Shown here: positions 18,280-26,832 of the stretch, one piece after another
Position numbering within the stretch: the stretch's first letter is position 1
Layout of the letters: every line of letters starts with the position of its first letter
Assembly: GCA_017617805.1 (NCBI GenBank)
Contig: JAFZVN010000089.1
Coordinates: 1-64,000, forward strand
Length of the DNA: 64,000 nucleotides
Direction: 5' to 3'
From: Bacteroidaceae bacterium
GTDB lineage: Bacteria > Bacteroidota > Bacteroidia > Bacteroidales > Bacteroidaceae
Notes under the pieces: model-generated
Told to the model about the DNA's origin: nothing
What the model saw: only the letters and a program-made list of their open reading frames with translations
Databases searched by the model: none
Position numbers and translations under genes: made by a program

Positions 18280-19406
18280 TATTTGAACGCGAAATGATTG
18301 GGGTTGATGCCGACACGGAACTGGTCAATCAGCGTGCCATTGGCATCATAGCGATACACGACACCTGCCTGGCTGTAATCCACAGCATCGCCCACATAAA
18401 CATCGCCGTTGCGAGGGTTCACGCCGATGCCGTAGAGTTTGTGCCTACGTCCGTTGGCATCCTTGGGAGCCTCGATGAAGGGACGCACAGGCAGATGAGT
18501 GGCGGTGATGCTCATCTTGTAGATGTCATTATTAATAATGTAGAGCACATCCTTGGTGGCATTCATCTCGATTTGCACGTTCGCCTCGTCGGAGTCGAGC
18601 GCCTGATCCATTTCCACAGCACCTGTTTCCGCATCGATGCGATAGAGGTGGGGGATGTTGTCGCTGAAACTTTCATCCTCCATCGAATAGCCGCCATCGG
18701 TGATGACCCAGAGTTTGCCGTTCTTGTCGGCTTTCATCGACTTGGGTTGCCAACTGCTCAGGGTGATTTCCCTCACCATCTGGTCTGTTTCCGTGTCGAT
18801 GACCAGGAGTTTGTTGCTGTATGACCAGCAGTTCGTATAGACGTACCTGCCCACCTGCACCATCTCTTCTGTGGAGCAATAGCCTCGGCTCTCCTCTTGT
18901 TGGGTGGCGATGGCACCTGTCCACATGAAGGTCTTCGGATTGATGATATTGACGTAGGGTGAATAAAGGTCGGTCACGTAGGCTTTGGTGTCGCTGACGA
19001 AATGCACATAACGGGGATTGATGATTTGTGTGCCCAAGGTGGTCACTTGTCCCTTCACCCGAAATGTCTCTGCGTCAATGCCCCAGATGATGCCTGAATT
19101 CTCCACAGCGATATAGGCAATTCCATTCTTGATGATGATGGACTGACCTGTATCTCCCAGCTTTCTGCCGTTGGCTCGCTGAAACACACCATTCTCCACG
19201 TGCTTCTTCTCTGGGTCGTAATAGGATAGGGTCGCATTGCCTGAGTTGAAGTTACCTTCATTGAGGATGAACACACCCTGACCTGACGAAGAGAAGTGCT
19301 CCTCTTCCGTCCCATCGTCAGAACCACTGCATGCTGCCGTCAGCATGGAAGCCGACAGCAGCATGTAGGTGAAGATATTCTTAAGTTGTCTCAATGAGCG
19401 TTGCAT
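18279..19406 (-). CDS. btuG: BtuG-like beta-propeller corrinoid-binding lipoprotein
   Basis: A 375-residue lipoprotein (LTAAC near residue 26) whose repeats of about 45-50 residues (for example VFILNEGNFNSGNATLSYYD, YVTDLYSPYVNIINP, LWVITDGGYS) indicate a seven-bladed YncE/DUF5074-type propeller. BtuG of Bacteroides is a surface propeller that binds B12 very tightly and caps BtuB; length, start motif and genetic neighbourhood fit. It lies 8 bases after the DUF4465 gene and overlaps the PKD protein gene by one base. Confidence 0.87.
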   Translation of the reverse strand: MQRSLRQLKNIFTYMLLSASMLTAACSGSDDGTEEEHFSSSGQGVFILNEGNFNSGNATLSYYDPEKKHVENGVFQRANGRKLGDTGQSIIIKNGIAYIAVENSGIIWGIDAETFRVKGQVTTLGTQIINPRYVHFVSDTKAYVTDLYSPYVNIINPKTFMWTGAIATQQEESRGYCSTEEMVQVGRYVYTNCWSYSNKLLVIDTETDQMVREITLSSWQPKSMKADKNGKLWVITDGGYSMEDESFSDNIPHLYRIDAETGAVEMDQALDSDEANVQIEMNATKDVLYIINNDIYKMSITATHLPVRPFIEAPKDANGRRHKLYGIGVNPRNGDVYVGDAVDYSQAGVVYRYDANGTLIDQFRVGINPNHFAFK

Positions 19407-19414
19407 GGATGAGA

Positions 19415-20155
19415 TCAGAACTTGACAACCACGTTGTCGAAGGCAAAGTACTTAGGATGCTTCACACCCCAGTCGGACTTGTCGCTGCCATCCATCGTGA
19501 ATTCAAGCTTGTTCACTTCGCCCAGCGGGCTGAGGTCAATCTTCTTCCACGATTCCAGAATCTCACCGTCCTTGGCCAAGTCGAATGTCACAGTGCCAGT
19601 TTGAGTGTCGCCTTTGTAACCCGTGATGGTCACAGTCAGGAAATCACCCTGTTCGGTCAGCGCCTTCGCATAACCGTCACCATTCTTTGTAGCGCCCAAC
19701 TGATAAGTAGTGGGAGACACATCCATTGACTTGATCGTGCGTGCCTTACCATCAGCGAAAGAGATGGAAGCATCGCAATAAACCACAGCGAAATTGGCAG
19801 AACCGTTAGATACAGGCACAGCCAGCTGATAGTTGTAAGCGGCGTGATTCTCGATGTCGGCATCAATGTAGTTGCTCACAGCTACACCACCTTCAGCAAA
19901 ACCATAGAGACCGCCCCAAGCGGCTGTGAGTGAGCTGGAGAGCTGCGAATTGGCATCTGTCCAAGAATAAGACACAGGCGTCGTGCCACCATCACCATAC
20001 AGGAGTGTACCACCATATTGAGGATTGTCAATCTTGGCAGTCCACTGGTCGCCTTCGAAGTTCAAGGTTTTTAAGTTTTCGTCATCATCGCTACAGGATG
20101 TGAACACTGCCATGCTCATTGCCAGCACGGCGAAAGAGTAAAGAATCTTTTTCAT
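19415..20155 (-). CDS. DUF4465 surface lipoprotein, candidate BtuH-type corrinoid binder
   Basis: A 246-residue lipoprotein (MKKILYSFAVLAMSMAVFTSC, lipid Cys21). It has the DUF4465 hallmarks: WTDANSQLSSSLTAAWGG near the N-terminus and a C-terminal jelly-roll ending in PKYFAFDNVVVKF. DUF4465 proteins occur in Bacteroidetes B12 loci, and BtuH-type surface proteins there bind corrinoids directly; whether this one does is inference from context. It begins 39 bases after the carboxylase gene, with no promoter visible in the gap, so it is probably part of the same transcript. Confidence 0.8.
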   Translation of the reverse strand: MKKILYSFAVLAMSMAVFTSCSDDDENLKTLNFEGDQWTAKIDNPQYGGTLLYGDGGTTPVSYSWTDANSQLSSSLTAAWGGLYGFAEGGVAVSNYIDADIENHAAYNYQLAVPVSNGSANFAVVYCDASISFADGKARTIKSMDVSPTTYQLGATKNGDGYAKALTEQGDFLTVTITGYKGDTQTGTVTFDLAKDGEILESWKKIDLSPLGEVNKLEFTMDGSDKSDWGVKHPKYFAFDNVVVKF

Positions 20156-20194
20156 AAGTTTGTAAGATTAAGTTGATAAGTATGATAGTAATGT

Positions 20195-21634
20195 TTATAG
20201 GGGCATGTTGCCGTGTTTCTTCGGAGGATTGCTCTGGTTCTTGTTGCGCGACATCTCCAATGCCTGGATGAGGCGGATGCGGGTGTCGCACGGTGAGATG
20301 ATCTCGTCGATGTAGCCCAGTTGTGCGGCTGGCATGGGGTTGGCGAACTTCTGACGATACTCCTCGATCTTCTGGGCACGCTCTTCGGGAGTGGCTTTGC
20401 GATAGAGGATGTTGCAGGCTCCTTCGGCTCCCATCACGGCGATTTCGGCTGTTGGGTATGCGAGGTTCACGTCTGCTCCGATGCACTTGGAGTTCATCAC
20501 GATGTAGGCACCACCATAGGCTTTGCGGGTGATGAGCGTAATCTTAGGTACGGTTGCCTCTGCGAAGGCATAGACTATCTTGGCGCCATGACGGATGATG
20601 CCGTTGTGCTCTTGCTGCACGCCAGGCAGGAAGCCAGGCACGTCCTCCACAGCGATGAGGGGGATGTTGAAGCAGTCGCAGAAGCGGATGAAACGGGCAG
20701 CCTTGTCGGAAGCGTCGATGTCGAGGGCTCCAGCAAGGAAGTTGGGTTGGTTGGCGACGAAACCGACGGTACGTCCTGCCATGCGTCCGAAGCCGATGAC
20801 GATGTTCTTGGCAAATTCGGGCTGAATCTCGAAGAAGTACTGCTGGTCACAGACGGGTTCGATGATGTTGCGGATGTCGTAGGGAATGTTGGGGTCGGTG
20901 GGCACCACATTGTCGAGTTCGTGGCAGATGCGGGTAACCTCGTCTGTGACGGGATGCACAGGCGCATCTTCCATGTTGTTCGATGGGATGAAGCCAATGA
21001 GTTCGCGGATGGTCATGAGCGTCTCTTCGTCGCTGTTGCAGATGAAGTGGCTCACACCGCTCACAGAGTTATGGGTCATGGCTCCACCAAGGGTTTCCTT
21101 ATCAACATCCTCGTTGGTCACAGCCTTCACCACGTTGGGACCTGTCACGAACATCTGGCTCTGCTCCCTCACCATGAGGATGAAGTCAGTCAGGGCTGGT
21201 GAGTAACAGGAACCACCGGCACAAGGACCGAGGATGGCGCTGATTTGGGGAATGACGCCCGATGCCATCACGTTCCTTCTGAAGATGTGTGCGAAGCCTG
21301 TGAGTGACTCGACACCCTCCTGAATGCGAGCACCACCCGAATCGTTCAGTCCGATGATGGGGGCACCGTTCTTCAAGGCGAGATCCTGCACCTTGGCTAT
21401 CTTCTGTGCATTGGCTGCCGACAACGAACCGCCCAACACAGCAAAATCGAAGGCATAGACGAAGACGATGCGTCCGTCTATCTTGCCATATCCTGAAATG
21501 ACGCCGTCGCCCTCGATGCGCTTGTTTTCCATGCCGAAGTCGTTGCAGCGATGCACCACGTGCTTGTCCAGTTCGACAAAAGTGCCGCGGTCGAGCAGCG
21601 TCTCTATTCTTTCTCTTGCAGTAAGCTTATTCAT
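20195..21634 (-). CDS. mmdA: Propionyl-CoA carboxylase / methylmalonyl-CoA decarboxylase carboxyltransferase subunit
   Basis: A 479-residue carboxyltransferase (PccB/MmdA family) with acyl-CoA and biotin oxyanion-hole regions (GGARIQEGVESL, GPCAGGSCYSPALTD, and DVPGFLPGVQQEHNGII). It moves CO2 between biotin and propionyl-CoA/methylmalonyl-CoA. It is about 30 residues shorter at the N-terminus than most PccB proteins, starting at the usual KLTARERIE segment; the ATG overlaps the biotin-carrier stop by eight bases, so this start looks real. With the biotin carboxylase and carrier it forms a soluble carboxylase in the B12-dependent succinate/propionate branch. Confidence 0.93.
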   Translation of the reverse strand: MNKLTARERIETLLDRGTFVELDKHVVHRCNDFGMENKRIEGDGVISGYGKIDGRIVFVYAFDFAVLGGSLSAANAQKIAKVQDLALKNGAPIIGLNDSGGARIQEGVESLTGFAHIFRRNVMASGVIPQISAILGPCAGGSCYSPALTDFILMVREQSQMFVTGPNVVKAVTNEDVDKETLGGAMTHNSVSGVSHFICNSDEETLMTIRELIGFIPSNNMEDAPVHPVTDEVTRICHELDNVVPTDPNIPYDIRNIIEPVCDQQYFFEIQPEFAKNIVIGFGRMAGRTVGFVANQPNFLAGALDIDASDKAARFIRFCDCFNIPLIAVEDVPGFLPGVQQEHNGIIRHGAKIVYAFAEATVPKITLITRKAYGGAYIVMNSKCIGADVNLAYPTAEIAVMGAEGACNILYRKATPEERAQKIEEYRQKFANPMPAAQLGYIDEIISPCDTRIRLIQALEMSRNKNQSNPPKKHGNMPL

Positions 21635-22154
21635 TGTCTTTCTTTTTTAATTCTAATCGGATGAGCGCTTGTTCCACACGGACGCTGTCGCCCACATTCA
21701 CTAAGATGTCCTTCACGGCGCAGTCGGCACTTACTTTGTAGTTCGACTGCATCTTCATGGCCTCCATCGTGAGCACGGTGTCGCCTGCTTTAAGTTCGTC
21801 GCCTGGCTTCACGTAGATGTTCACAATCTTGCAGGGCATCGGAGCCGCGATGACATCGGCCTGTACTGTTTCCAGCGAACCACCACGACGCATCTTCATG
21901 TACTTTGCCTGCGAGTCGAGCATATCAATCTGATAGGTAGAGTAGTTAAGGTTCACACGATAGTGCTTCTCCCCGCTTTCACGGATGAGTTCGGCATTGT
22001 AGGAGTTGCCGTCGTAGATGAGGGAACAAGTACCGTTTTGTAGCATGGCCACATCCACGTCAAACACCTTTCCGTCAATGTCTATCTTCACTTGGTTGCC
22101 CTCCTTGCTCAGCAGGGTCACTTCCAAGGTCTTATTTCCAACTTGTATTTCCAT
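21627..22154 (-). CDS. Biotin carboxyl carrier subunit of the acyl-CoA carboxylase
   Basis: A 175-residue protein ending in a biotinyl/lipoyl domain. The biotinylation motif EAMKM is near residue 134, inside the standard fold (APMPCKIVNIYVKPGDELKAGDTVLTMEAMKM, split here only for naming). The N-terminal half resembles the linker region of propionyl-CoA carboxylase alpha subunits. The start at 22154 overlaps the biotin carboxylase stop by one base (TAATG); a start 42 bases upstream would overlap far more and was not used. It carries carboxybiotin between AccC and MmdA. Confidence 0.9.
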   Translation of the reverse strand: MEIQVGNKTLEVTLLSKEGNQVKIDIDGKVFDVDVAMLQNGTCSLIYDGNSYNAELIRESGEKHYRVNLNYSTYQIDMLDSQAKYMKMRRGGSLETVQADVIAAPMPCKIVNIYVKPGDELKAGDTVLTMEAMKMQSNYKVSADCAVKDILVNVGDSVRVEQALIRLELKKKDNE

Positions 22155-23668
22155 TATACTCTCAACACTCCTTTCTGCAATCCGAATGCTCTCCAACGGC
22201 TGATGGCTGTGTTCTCAGCCGTGGGCGTGGTGGGTTTATTCTCTTCGAGGTTCATCAGATAGTCGATGTAGGCCGCAATGACTGCCATAGGTTCTGAGTC
22301 GTTCTTGAAACCTGGACGAGGACGTAGGCGGTCTTGGTTGCGCTCGATGAAGTAGGTGTTGTAGTTACCCTGCTTGAAGTCGGGCACATCGATGATGCGG
22401 CGCAAGTAGCGGATGTTGGTGGTCAAGCCCGTGATTTTGTATTCGTAGAGCACACGGCGCATACGCTCGATGGCATATTCGCGGCTGGTAGCCCAAACGA
22501 TGAGCTTACCAATCATCGGGTCGTAGTGGACGGGAATTTCATAACCCTCATACACGTAGGAGTCGATGCGGGTACCAATGCCATGGGGCTCGGTCAACTG
22601 CTTGATGACACCTGGCGAAGGCATGAAGTTGTGCTCCGTGTCTTCGGCACAGATGCGGCACTCGATGGCATGACCACGCTGGCGGATGTCCTCCTGACGA
22701 TAGCGCAGGGGCTGTCCGTCGGCAATGAGAATCTGCTCCTTCACAAGGTCGATGCCCACCACCTCCTCCGTAATAGGATGCTCCACCTGCAAGCGAGTGT
22801 TCATCTCCAAAAAATAGAACTTATGGTATTTATCGACGAGGAATTCGATGGTGCCTGCTCCTTCATATCCCACGGCACGGGCGGCAGCCACAGCCTTGGC
22901 TCCCATTTCCATGCGCAGGTTGTAATCGATGAAGGGGCTTGGACTTTCCTCCACAATCTTCTGATGGCGGCGCTGCACAGAACATTCGCGGTCAAACAGA
23001 TGCACCACGTTGCCATGTTTGTCGCCTAAGATTTGGAACTCGATGTGATGAGGCTCCTCCACAAACTTCTCGATATAGACGGTGTCATCGCCAAAGCCCG
23101 ACATCGCCTCACTACGGGCGGCATTGTACATCTCCACCACATCCTCTTCACGTTCGATGAGGCGCATGCCCTTGCCACCACCACCCATCGATGCCTTCAG
23201 CATGACGGGGAAGCCAATCTTCTTGGCCACTTCGACAGCCTCTTCAGCCGACTTCAGGGGTTCTTCTGTGCCAGGCACGACAGGCACACCTGCCTCAATC
23301 ATCTTGCGACGTGTGCTGATCTTGTCGCCCATATCCTCCATCGTCTCAGGTCGAGGACCGATGAAGATGAAGCCTTCCTGTTCACATCGACGGGCAAACT
23401 CCGAGTTCTCGGAGAGGAAGCCGTAGCCAGGGTGGATGGCATCCACCTTGTGCTTGTGGGCAGCCTCAAGGATATGGTCGATGTTCAGGTAGCTGTCGCT
23501 GCTGGCCGCTCCACCGATGCACTCCGCTTCGTTGGCAAAGAGCACATGGCGAGAGAGGCGGTCAGCCGTGCTATATACCGCCACCGAACGGATGCCCATC
23601 TCGTAGCAACTTCTCATCACACGGATGGCAATCTCCCCTCGGTTGGCTACTAATATCTTTCTTATCAT
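22154..23668 (-). CDS. accC: Biotin carboxylase subunit of acyl-CoA carboxylase
   Basis: A 504-residue biotin carboxylase with an N-terminal pre-ATP-grasp domain (ILVANRGEIAIRVMRSC), an ATP-grasp (GGGGKGMR near residues 163-170, and EMNTRLQVEHPITE with the metal-binding Glu and catalytic Arg) and a C-terminal closing domain. It carboxylates the carrier's biotin using ATP and bicarbonate. A dedicated biotin carboxylase points to an ATP-linked propionyl-CoA carboxylase rather than a membrane sodium-pumping decarboxylase. It lies 108 bases after the transporter gene; that gap holds a 16-base inverted repeat. Confidence 0.95.
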   Translation of the reverse strand: MIRKILVANRGEIAIRVMRSCYEMGIRSVAVYSTADRLSRHVLFANEAECIGGAASSDSYLNIDHILEAAHKHKVDAIHPGYGFLSENSEFARRCEQEGFIFIGPRPETMEDMGDKISTRRKMIEAGVPVVPGTEEPLKSAEEAVEVAKKIGFPVMLKASMGGGGKGMRLIEREEDVVEMYNAARSEAMSGFGDDTVYIEKFVEEPHHIEFQILGDKHGNVVHLFDRECSVQRRHQKIVEESPSPFIDYNLRMEMGAKAVAAARAVGYEGAGTIEFLVDKYHKFYFLEMNTRLQVEHPITEEVVGIDLVKEQILIADGQPLRYRQEDIRQRGHAIECRICAEDTEHNFMPSPGVIKQLTEPHGIGTRIDSYVYEGYEIPVHYDPMIGKLIVWATSREYAIERMRRVLYEYKITGLTTNIRYLRRIIDVPDFKQGNYNTYFIERNQDRLRPRPGFKNDSEPMAVIAAYIDYLMNLEENKPTTPTAENTAISRWRAFGLQKGVLRV

Positions 23669-23707
23669 AGAATAAGAATTGAAAAGTTGAATAATTGAAA
23701 AATTGAA

Positions 23708-23759
23708 GTTGCCCTGCGGTTCGTGTACATCGCGTTAGCCTAAACTTCAATTTTTCAAA
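23708..23759. repeat. AT-rich inverted repeat between transporter and accC
   Basis: The spacer 23669-23776 contains TTGAAAAATTGAAGTT and its reverse complement AACTTCAATTTTTCAA, about 30 bases apart, with further TTGAAAA heptads nearby. No promoter box is visible. It may act as a weak terminator or attenuator, or be one of the spacer repeats common in this genome. Confidence 0.5.
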
Positions 23760-23776
23760 TCTTCAATCCTTTAATT

Positions 23777-25282
23777 TTACATGAGTCTCAAAGTGAAGTA
23801 TCCCAGCAGCATACCCACAACACCAATCACGATACCCACCTTCAGCATCTCGTTCTGCTTCACCAGACCCGTAGAGTGGGCGATGGCGTTAGGAGGAGTA
23901 CTGATAGGCAGACACATCGAAACGGATGCTGTAACGGCAATGGCGATGAGCATGGTTGTAACGCCACCGATGCTGTCGAGACGGTCGCCCATACCCTTGC
24001 AGACAACTGCCAGCACAGGTACGAGAAGAGCCGTTGTGGCCGTGTTGCTGATGAAGTTCGACATGGCGTAGCACACCAGCATGGCGATGATGAGAATCAC
24101 GAGTGGAGACCACTGGTCGAATGGAATGCTCTGGATAGCGTTCTCAGCCAAGCCCGACTCGTTCAGCGCCACACCAAGAGCGAAACCTCCAGCCACCATC
24201 CACAGCACACTCCAGTTCACACCCTGCAAGTCCTTGGCGGTGATGACGCCAGTGGCAGCGAATACAGCGATAGGAATCATGGCCACCGTGTTGGCATTCA
24301 CACCCGTCACCTTGTCGAGCAACCAGAAGAGGATGGTTACGATGAACGTCACAATCACCACCGTGGTGCGCCAGTTGTGCTGGATATTGCCCTCGATGTT
24401 CAGTTCAATGGTCTTCTGCTTGAAGGGGAAAAGCTTCAAGAGCAGCCACCAACCGAAAATGAGCAGGATGAGCGTCATTGGAACCATATACATCATCCAT
24501 TCGCCAAAGCCGATGTTGAGGTTCATGCCCTCAGGGTCGTTCAGATACTTCAGCGCAATCATGTTAGGAGGCGTACCGATAGGAGTGCCGATACCACCGA
24601 TGTTGGCACCCAATGGAATGGCCAATGTCAGTGCCACACGCCCCTTTCCGTCGGCAGGTAGAGCCTTAAACACAGGAGCCAAGAACGTGAGCATCATCGC
24701 AGCCGTAGCCGTGTTGCTGATGAACATGGAGAAAAGACCCGTGATGAGGATGAAGCCCAAGAGCACCACCTCACTCTTCTTGCCGAAAGGTTTCAGCAGA
24801 TAGCGAGCCATTACCACGTCCAGACCACTCTTCGTCGTAGCGATGGCCAGCACGAATCCACCCAAGAACAGGATGATGATAGGGTCGGCAAACGTAGCCA
24901 TGAGTACCTTGTAGCTCAACAGCTCACTCTTCTCCAAGCCCGAAGAATAGAAGCTCAAGGCACTGTCAGAAGTGGCGAACAGCAGCATACAGATGACACA
25001 CACCGACGTAGCCCATGCAGGAATCGCCTCCGTCAGCCACATCAGGGTGGCGAACACGAAGATGGAGATGATGCGCTGCTGCACCACCGTCAGGCCATTG
25101 ATGCCGAACGACTCTGTGGGCAGACACGCCACAATCACCGTCGCGATGATCGAGATGACCGACGCGATGAATTCCTTGTTGTTGAACCTGTTCGACATCT
25201 TGTTGACGAACTTACTTCCTCTCTGAGGTTCCAGCCTGTTGAACAAATGCAGGTGGAACAGTTTGTTGTTAAAAATCGACAT
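23777..25282 (-). CDS. DASS/SLC13-family dicarboxylate or anion:sodium transporter
   Basis: A protein of up to 501 residues with 11-13 membrane segments and both SNT signatures of the DASS family (ISNTATAAMML and NFISNTATTALLVPV). Members move succinate and other dicarboxylates, citrate or sulfate with sodium. A second in-frame ATG at 25198 (MSNRFNNKEF) gives the more usual N-terminus; the upstream 28 residues are polar and unlike the family. It is the first gene after the cobalamin riboswitch and precedes the propionyl-CoA carboxylase genes, so succinate (uptake or export) is a likely substrate by inference. A perfect 14-base palindrome (25286-25299) precedes the first ATG. Confidence 0.9.
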   Translation of the reverse strand: MSIFNNKLFHLHLFNRLEPQRGSKFVNKMSNRFNNKEFIASVISIIATVIVACLPTESFGINGLTVVQQRIISIFVFATLMWLTEAIPAWATSVCVICMLLFATSDSALSFYSSGLEKSELLSYKVLMATFADPIIILFLGGFVLAIATTKSGLDVVMARYLLKPFGKKSEVVLLGFILITGLFSMFISNTATAAMMLTFLAPVFKALPADGKGRVALTLAIPLGANIGGIGTPIGTPPNMIALKYLNDPEGMNLNIGFGEWMMYMVPMTLILLIFGWWLLLKLFPFKQKTIELNIEGNIQHNWRTTVVIVTFIVTILFWLLDKVTGVNANTVAMIPIAVFAATGVITAKDLQGVNWSVLWMVAGGFALGVALNESGLAENAIQSIPFDQWSPLVILIIAMLVCYAMSNFISNTATTALLVPVLAVVCKGMGDRLDSIGGVTTMLIAIAVTASVSMCLPISTPPNAIAHSTGLVKQNEMLKVGIVIGVVGMLLGYFTLRLM

Positions 25283-25441
25283 ATACTAATTATAATTAGA
25301 ACTTTCGATAAAGGAGCGCCCCGACATCGCTGCCAGAGCTCTCCGGCATTTACAACACTTTTTGTGAATTGATATATATAAATAATGTATAAGGTTTCCG
25401 TCGATGTCCGTAGTCCCGCAGACACGCGTCTCAATCGGCAA

Positions 25442-25645
25442 ATGGCAGGTCTTCTGACTCGTCCTATGTTCGCTGCTCGGTCTTCCCGAAGAATCTCAAA
25501 GCCCGTCCGTCAGACTTCGCCTTGACTTCAGTGACCCTGTTGGCAGCACCCTCAAAAAAGGACTCACAGCATCGGGTAATGTCGGGGATTTTCACCCCAT
25601 TCCCATCTTAGCTCCGTCGCCACACCGCCCAAATAAGATGTGGAA
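25442..25645 (-). promoter_or_regulatory. Cobalamin (B12) riboswitch
   Basis: Read on the minus strand, this leader has the conserved parts of cobalamin riboswitches in order: AATGGGGTGAAAATCC (complement of about 25586-25601), then an ACCCGATGCTGTGAGTCC region, GGGAAGACCGAGCAG, and the B12-box-like CAGAAGACCTGCC at its 3' end (complement of 25444-25456). A promoter lies directly upstream. About 160 further leader bases precede the transporter ATG. They contain possible regulatory helices, including GACATCG/CGATGTC and CCGGAGAGCTCTGG, that could be the expression platform. Confidence 0.9.
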
Positions 25646-25663
25646 GGAGAACCAAATGCGCTG

Positions 25664-25694
25664 CAAAGTTACAACATATTGTGCGAATAACAAA
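25664..25694 (-). promoter_or_regulatory. Promoter of the B12 operon
   Basis: On the minus strand, TTTG (25694-25691), 19 bases, then TAacTTTG (25671-25664) matches the Bacteroidetes consensus exactly. Transcription would begin around 25657, just upstream of the riboswitch. Confidence 0.8.
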
Positions 25695-26079
25695 ATTTAT
25701 TTGCGATTTCCGCTCCCATAGCCAACAAATTATGTTTCTGGAGTGCTGAAATGGGAAATGGAACCGCTTTGGCGATAGTGTCATATTGCGATGGTGATGC
25801 TCTCCTCCAATAACCCAGCGTTATTGGAAAATAAGGGTTGGTTATTGGGAAATAAAGAGCCTCTGACAAATGACAGATGACAGTTTTGTTTTTGTGGTGC
25901 TCATGGGCGCATTTGTCTATGAGTTCTTCTTTTTTTTATCTATATGATTAGTTTTATTTAGATTCATATATAATTATCTATCTATGATGATGCTTGTCCA
26001 ACCCTCTTCTTCCATGCTGAAAAGAAACTGTCATCTGTCATGGGAGAGGGTGTGACAGGAGGATTTGGCGGGTAGAAGA
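25695..26079. other. Gene-free spacer with a 17-base inverted repeat
   Basis: No credible gene is seen. ATGACAGATGACAGTTT (25870-25886) recurs inverted at 26025-26041, with 138 AT-rich bases between. CCAATAACCCAGCGTTATTGG near 25813 forms a small hairpin, and similar GGTTATTGG text appears again at about 53580-53610. Confidence 0.5.
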
Positions 26080-26140
26080 AAGACCCTCTCCCCGACCCTC
26101 CCCCGTAATGGGGAGATGTCCGCAGGACAGAGAGGGTCTT
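26080..26140 (-). terminator. Terminator hairpin of the Ala-rich lipoprotein gene
   Basis: AAGACCCTCTC (26080-26090) and GAGAGGGTCTT (26130-26140) form a perfect 11-bp stem, with a smaller CCCC/GGGG stem inside. It lies 15 bases after the stop at 26155. Confidence 0.6.
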
Positions 26141-26154
26141 CTTGTCAATTCTTC

Positions 26155-26730
26155 TTAGATTCCAAGTGCATTCTTGGCAGCACCTGCGGCATTGTCGATA
26201 GCTTTACCTGCTTCCTTTTTGCCTGACTCAACAGCGTTGTTGGCAGCGTCAGCAGCAGCACTCTTGGCAGTAGTGGCAGCACCAACCACAGCGTTCTTGG
26301 CACCTTCAGCAGCGTCTGTTGCAGCATCTGCTACATTCACTGGAATAGCCTTCACAGCAGAAACAATGTTGTTCAGCGTCTCGTTGTTAGCCGTGAACTG
26401 GGCAATCTTCTCCTCGTTCTCGTTGATGAACTGCTGCAACTTGGCAATGTAAGCCTGAGCCTCTTCGAGCTTGCCTTCTTCCTGGAGCTTGGCAATGTAA
26501 GCCTGAGCCTTCTGAAGGAAAAACTGTGTTGCTTCAACGTCATCGTCGGCAACAGCTTTAGAGAGCGATGAGATCATTGCATCCACATTAGCCTCAGGAG
26601 GAGTTACATCAGTCACGATGGTGTCTGCGTTGATGGAGTCAATGTTCACGTCGCCCTTACCAGTGCCGTTGCATGATGCGGTGAAGGTGATGACTGCAAG
26701 AGCCACGATACCAAAGAAAATCTTTTTCAT
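26155..26730 (-). CDS. Ala-rich lipoprotein with heptad-like repeats
   Basis: A 191-residue lipoprotein (MKKIFFGIVALAVITFTASC, lipid Cys20). The middle holds a direct repeat of AQAYIAKLQ (twice, near residues 71 and 86) that should form helices. The last 65 residues are Ala/Lys-rich, with recurring AADAA/AGKA text resembling LEA-type or coiled-coil tails. The function is not known; an envelope structural or stress role is a guess. A minus-strand -7 box (26779-26786) and a terminator (26080-26140) frame it as a single-gene unit divergent from the S41-like gene. Confidence 0.8.
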   Translation of the reverse strand: MKKIFFGIVALAVITFTASCNGTGKGDVNIDSINADTIVTDVTPPEANVDAMISSLSKAVADDDVEATQFFLQKAQAYIAKLQEEGKLEEAQAYIAKLQQFINENEEKIAQFTANNETLNNIVSAVKAIPVNVADAATDAAEGAKNAVVGAATTAKSAAADAANNAVESGKKEAGKAIDNAAGAAKNALGI

Positions 26731-26778
26731 TTTGCTTTAAGTTTTAAGAAGTTAAACAATTATTTCACTAAACCGTGG

Positions 26779-26786
26779 CAAAGATA
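26779..26786 (-). promoter_or_regulatory. -7 box of the Ala-rich lipoprotein gene
   Basis: CAAAGATA reads TAtcTTTG on the minus strand, 48 bases before the start at 26730. Confidence 0.5.
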
Positions 26787-26799
26787 GAGAGTTTTTTAC

Positions 26800-26807
26800 T
26801 AACTTTG
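26800..26807 (+). promoter_or_regulatory. -7 box of the S41-like gene
   Basis: TAacTTTG lies 25 bases before the ATG at 26833. It is back to back with the minus-strand box at 26779-26786, so the two genes share a compact divergent promoter region. Confidence 0.6.
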
Positions 26808-26832
26808 CAACCCGAAACGAAATATCGCATCC

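Noticed and set aside
20321..21202. A 293-codon plus-strand frame within the carboxyltransferase gene
   Set aside because: Antisense shadow, rich in Val/Asp/His/Gly, with no recognisable motif.
12579..25694. The BtuB-like receptor as a SusC-type glycan importer
   Set aside because: There is no SusD partner, and length, plug and neighbours (BtuG-like, DUF4465, BtuF, BtuC, B12 riboswitch) fit corrinoid uptake.
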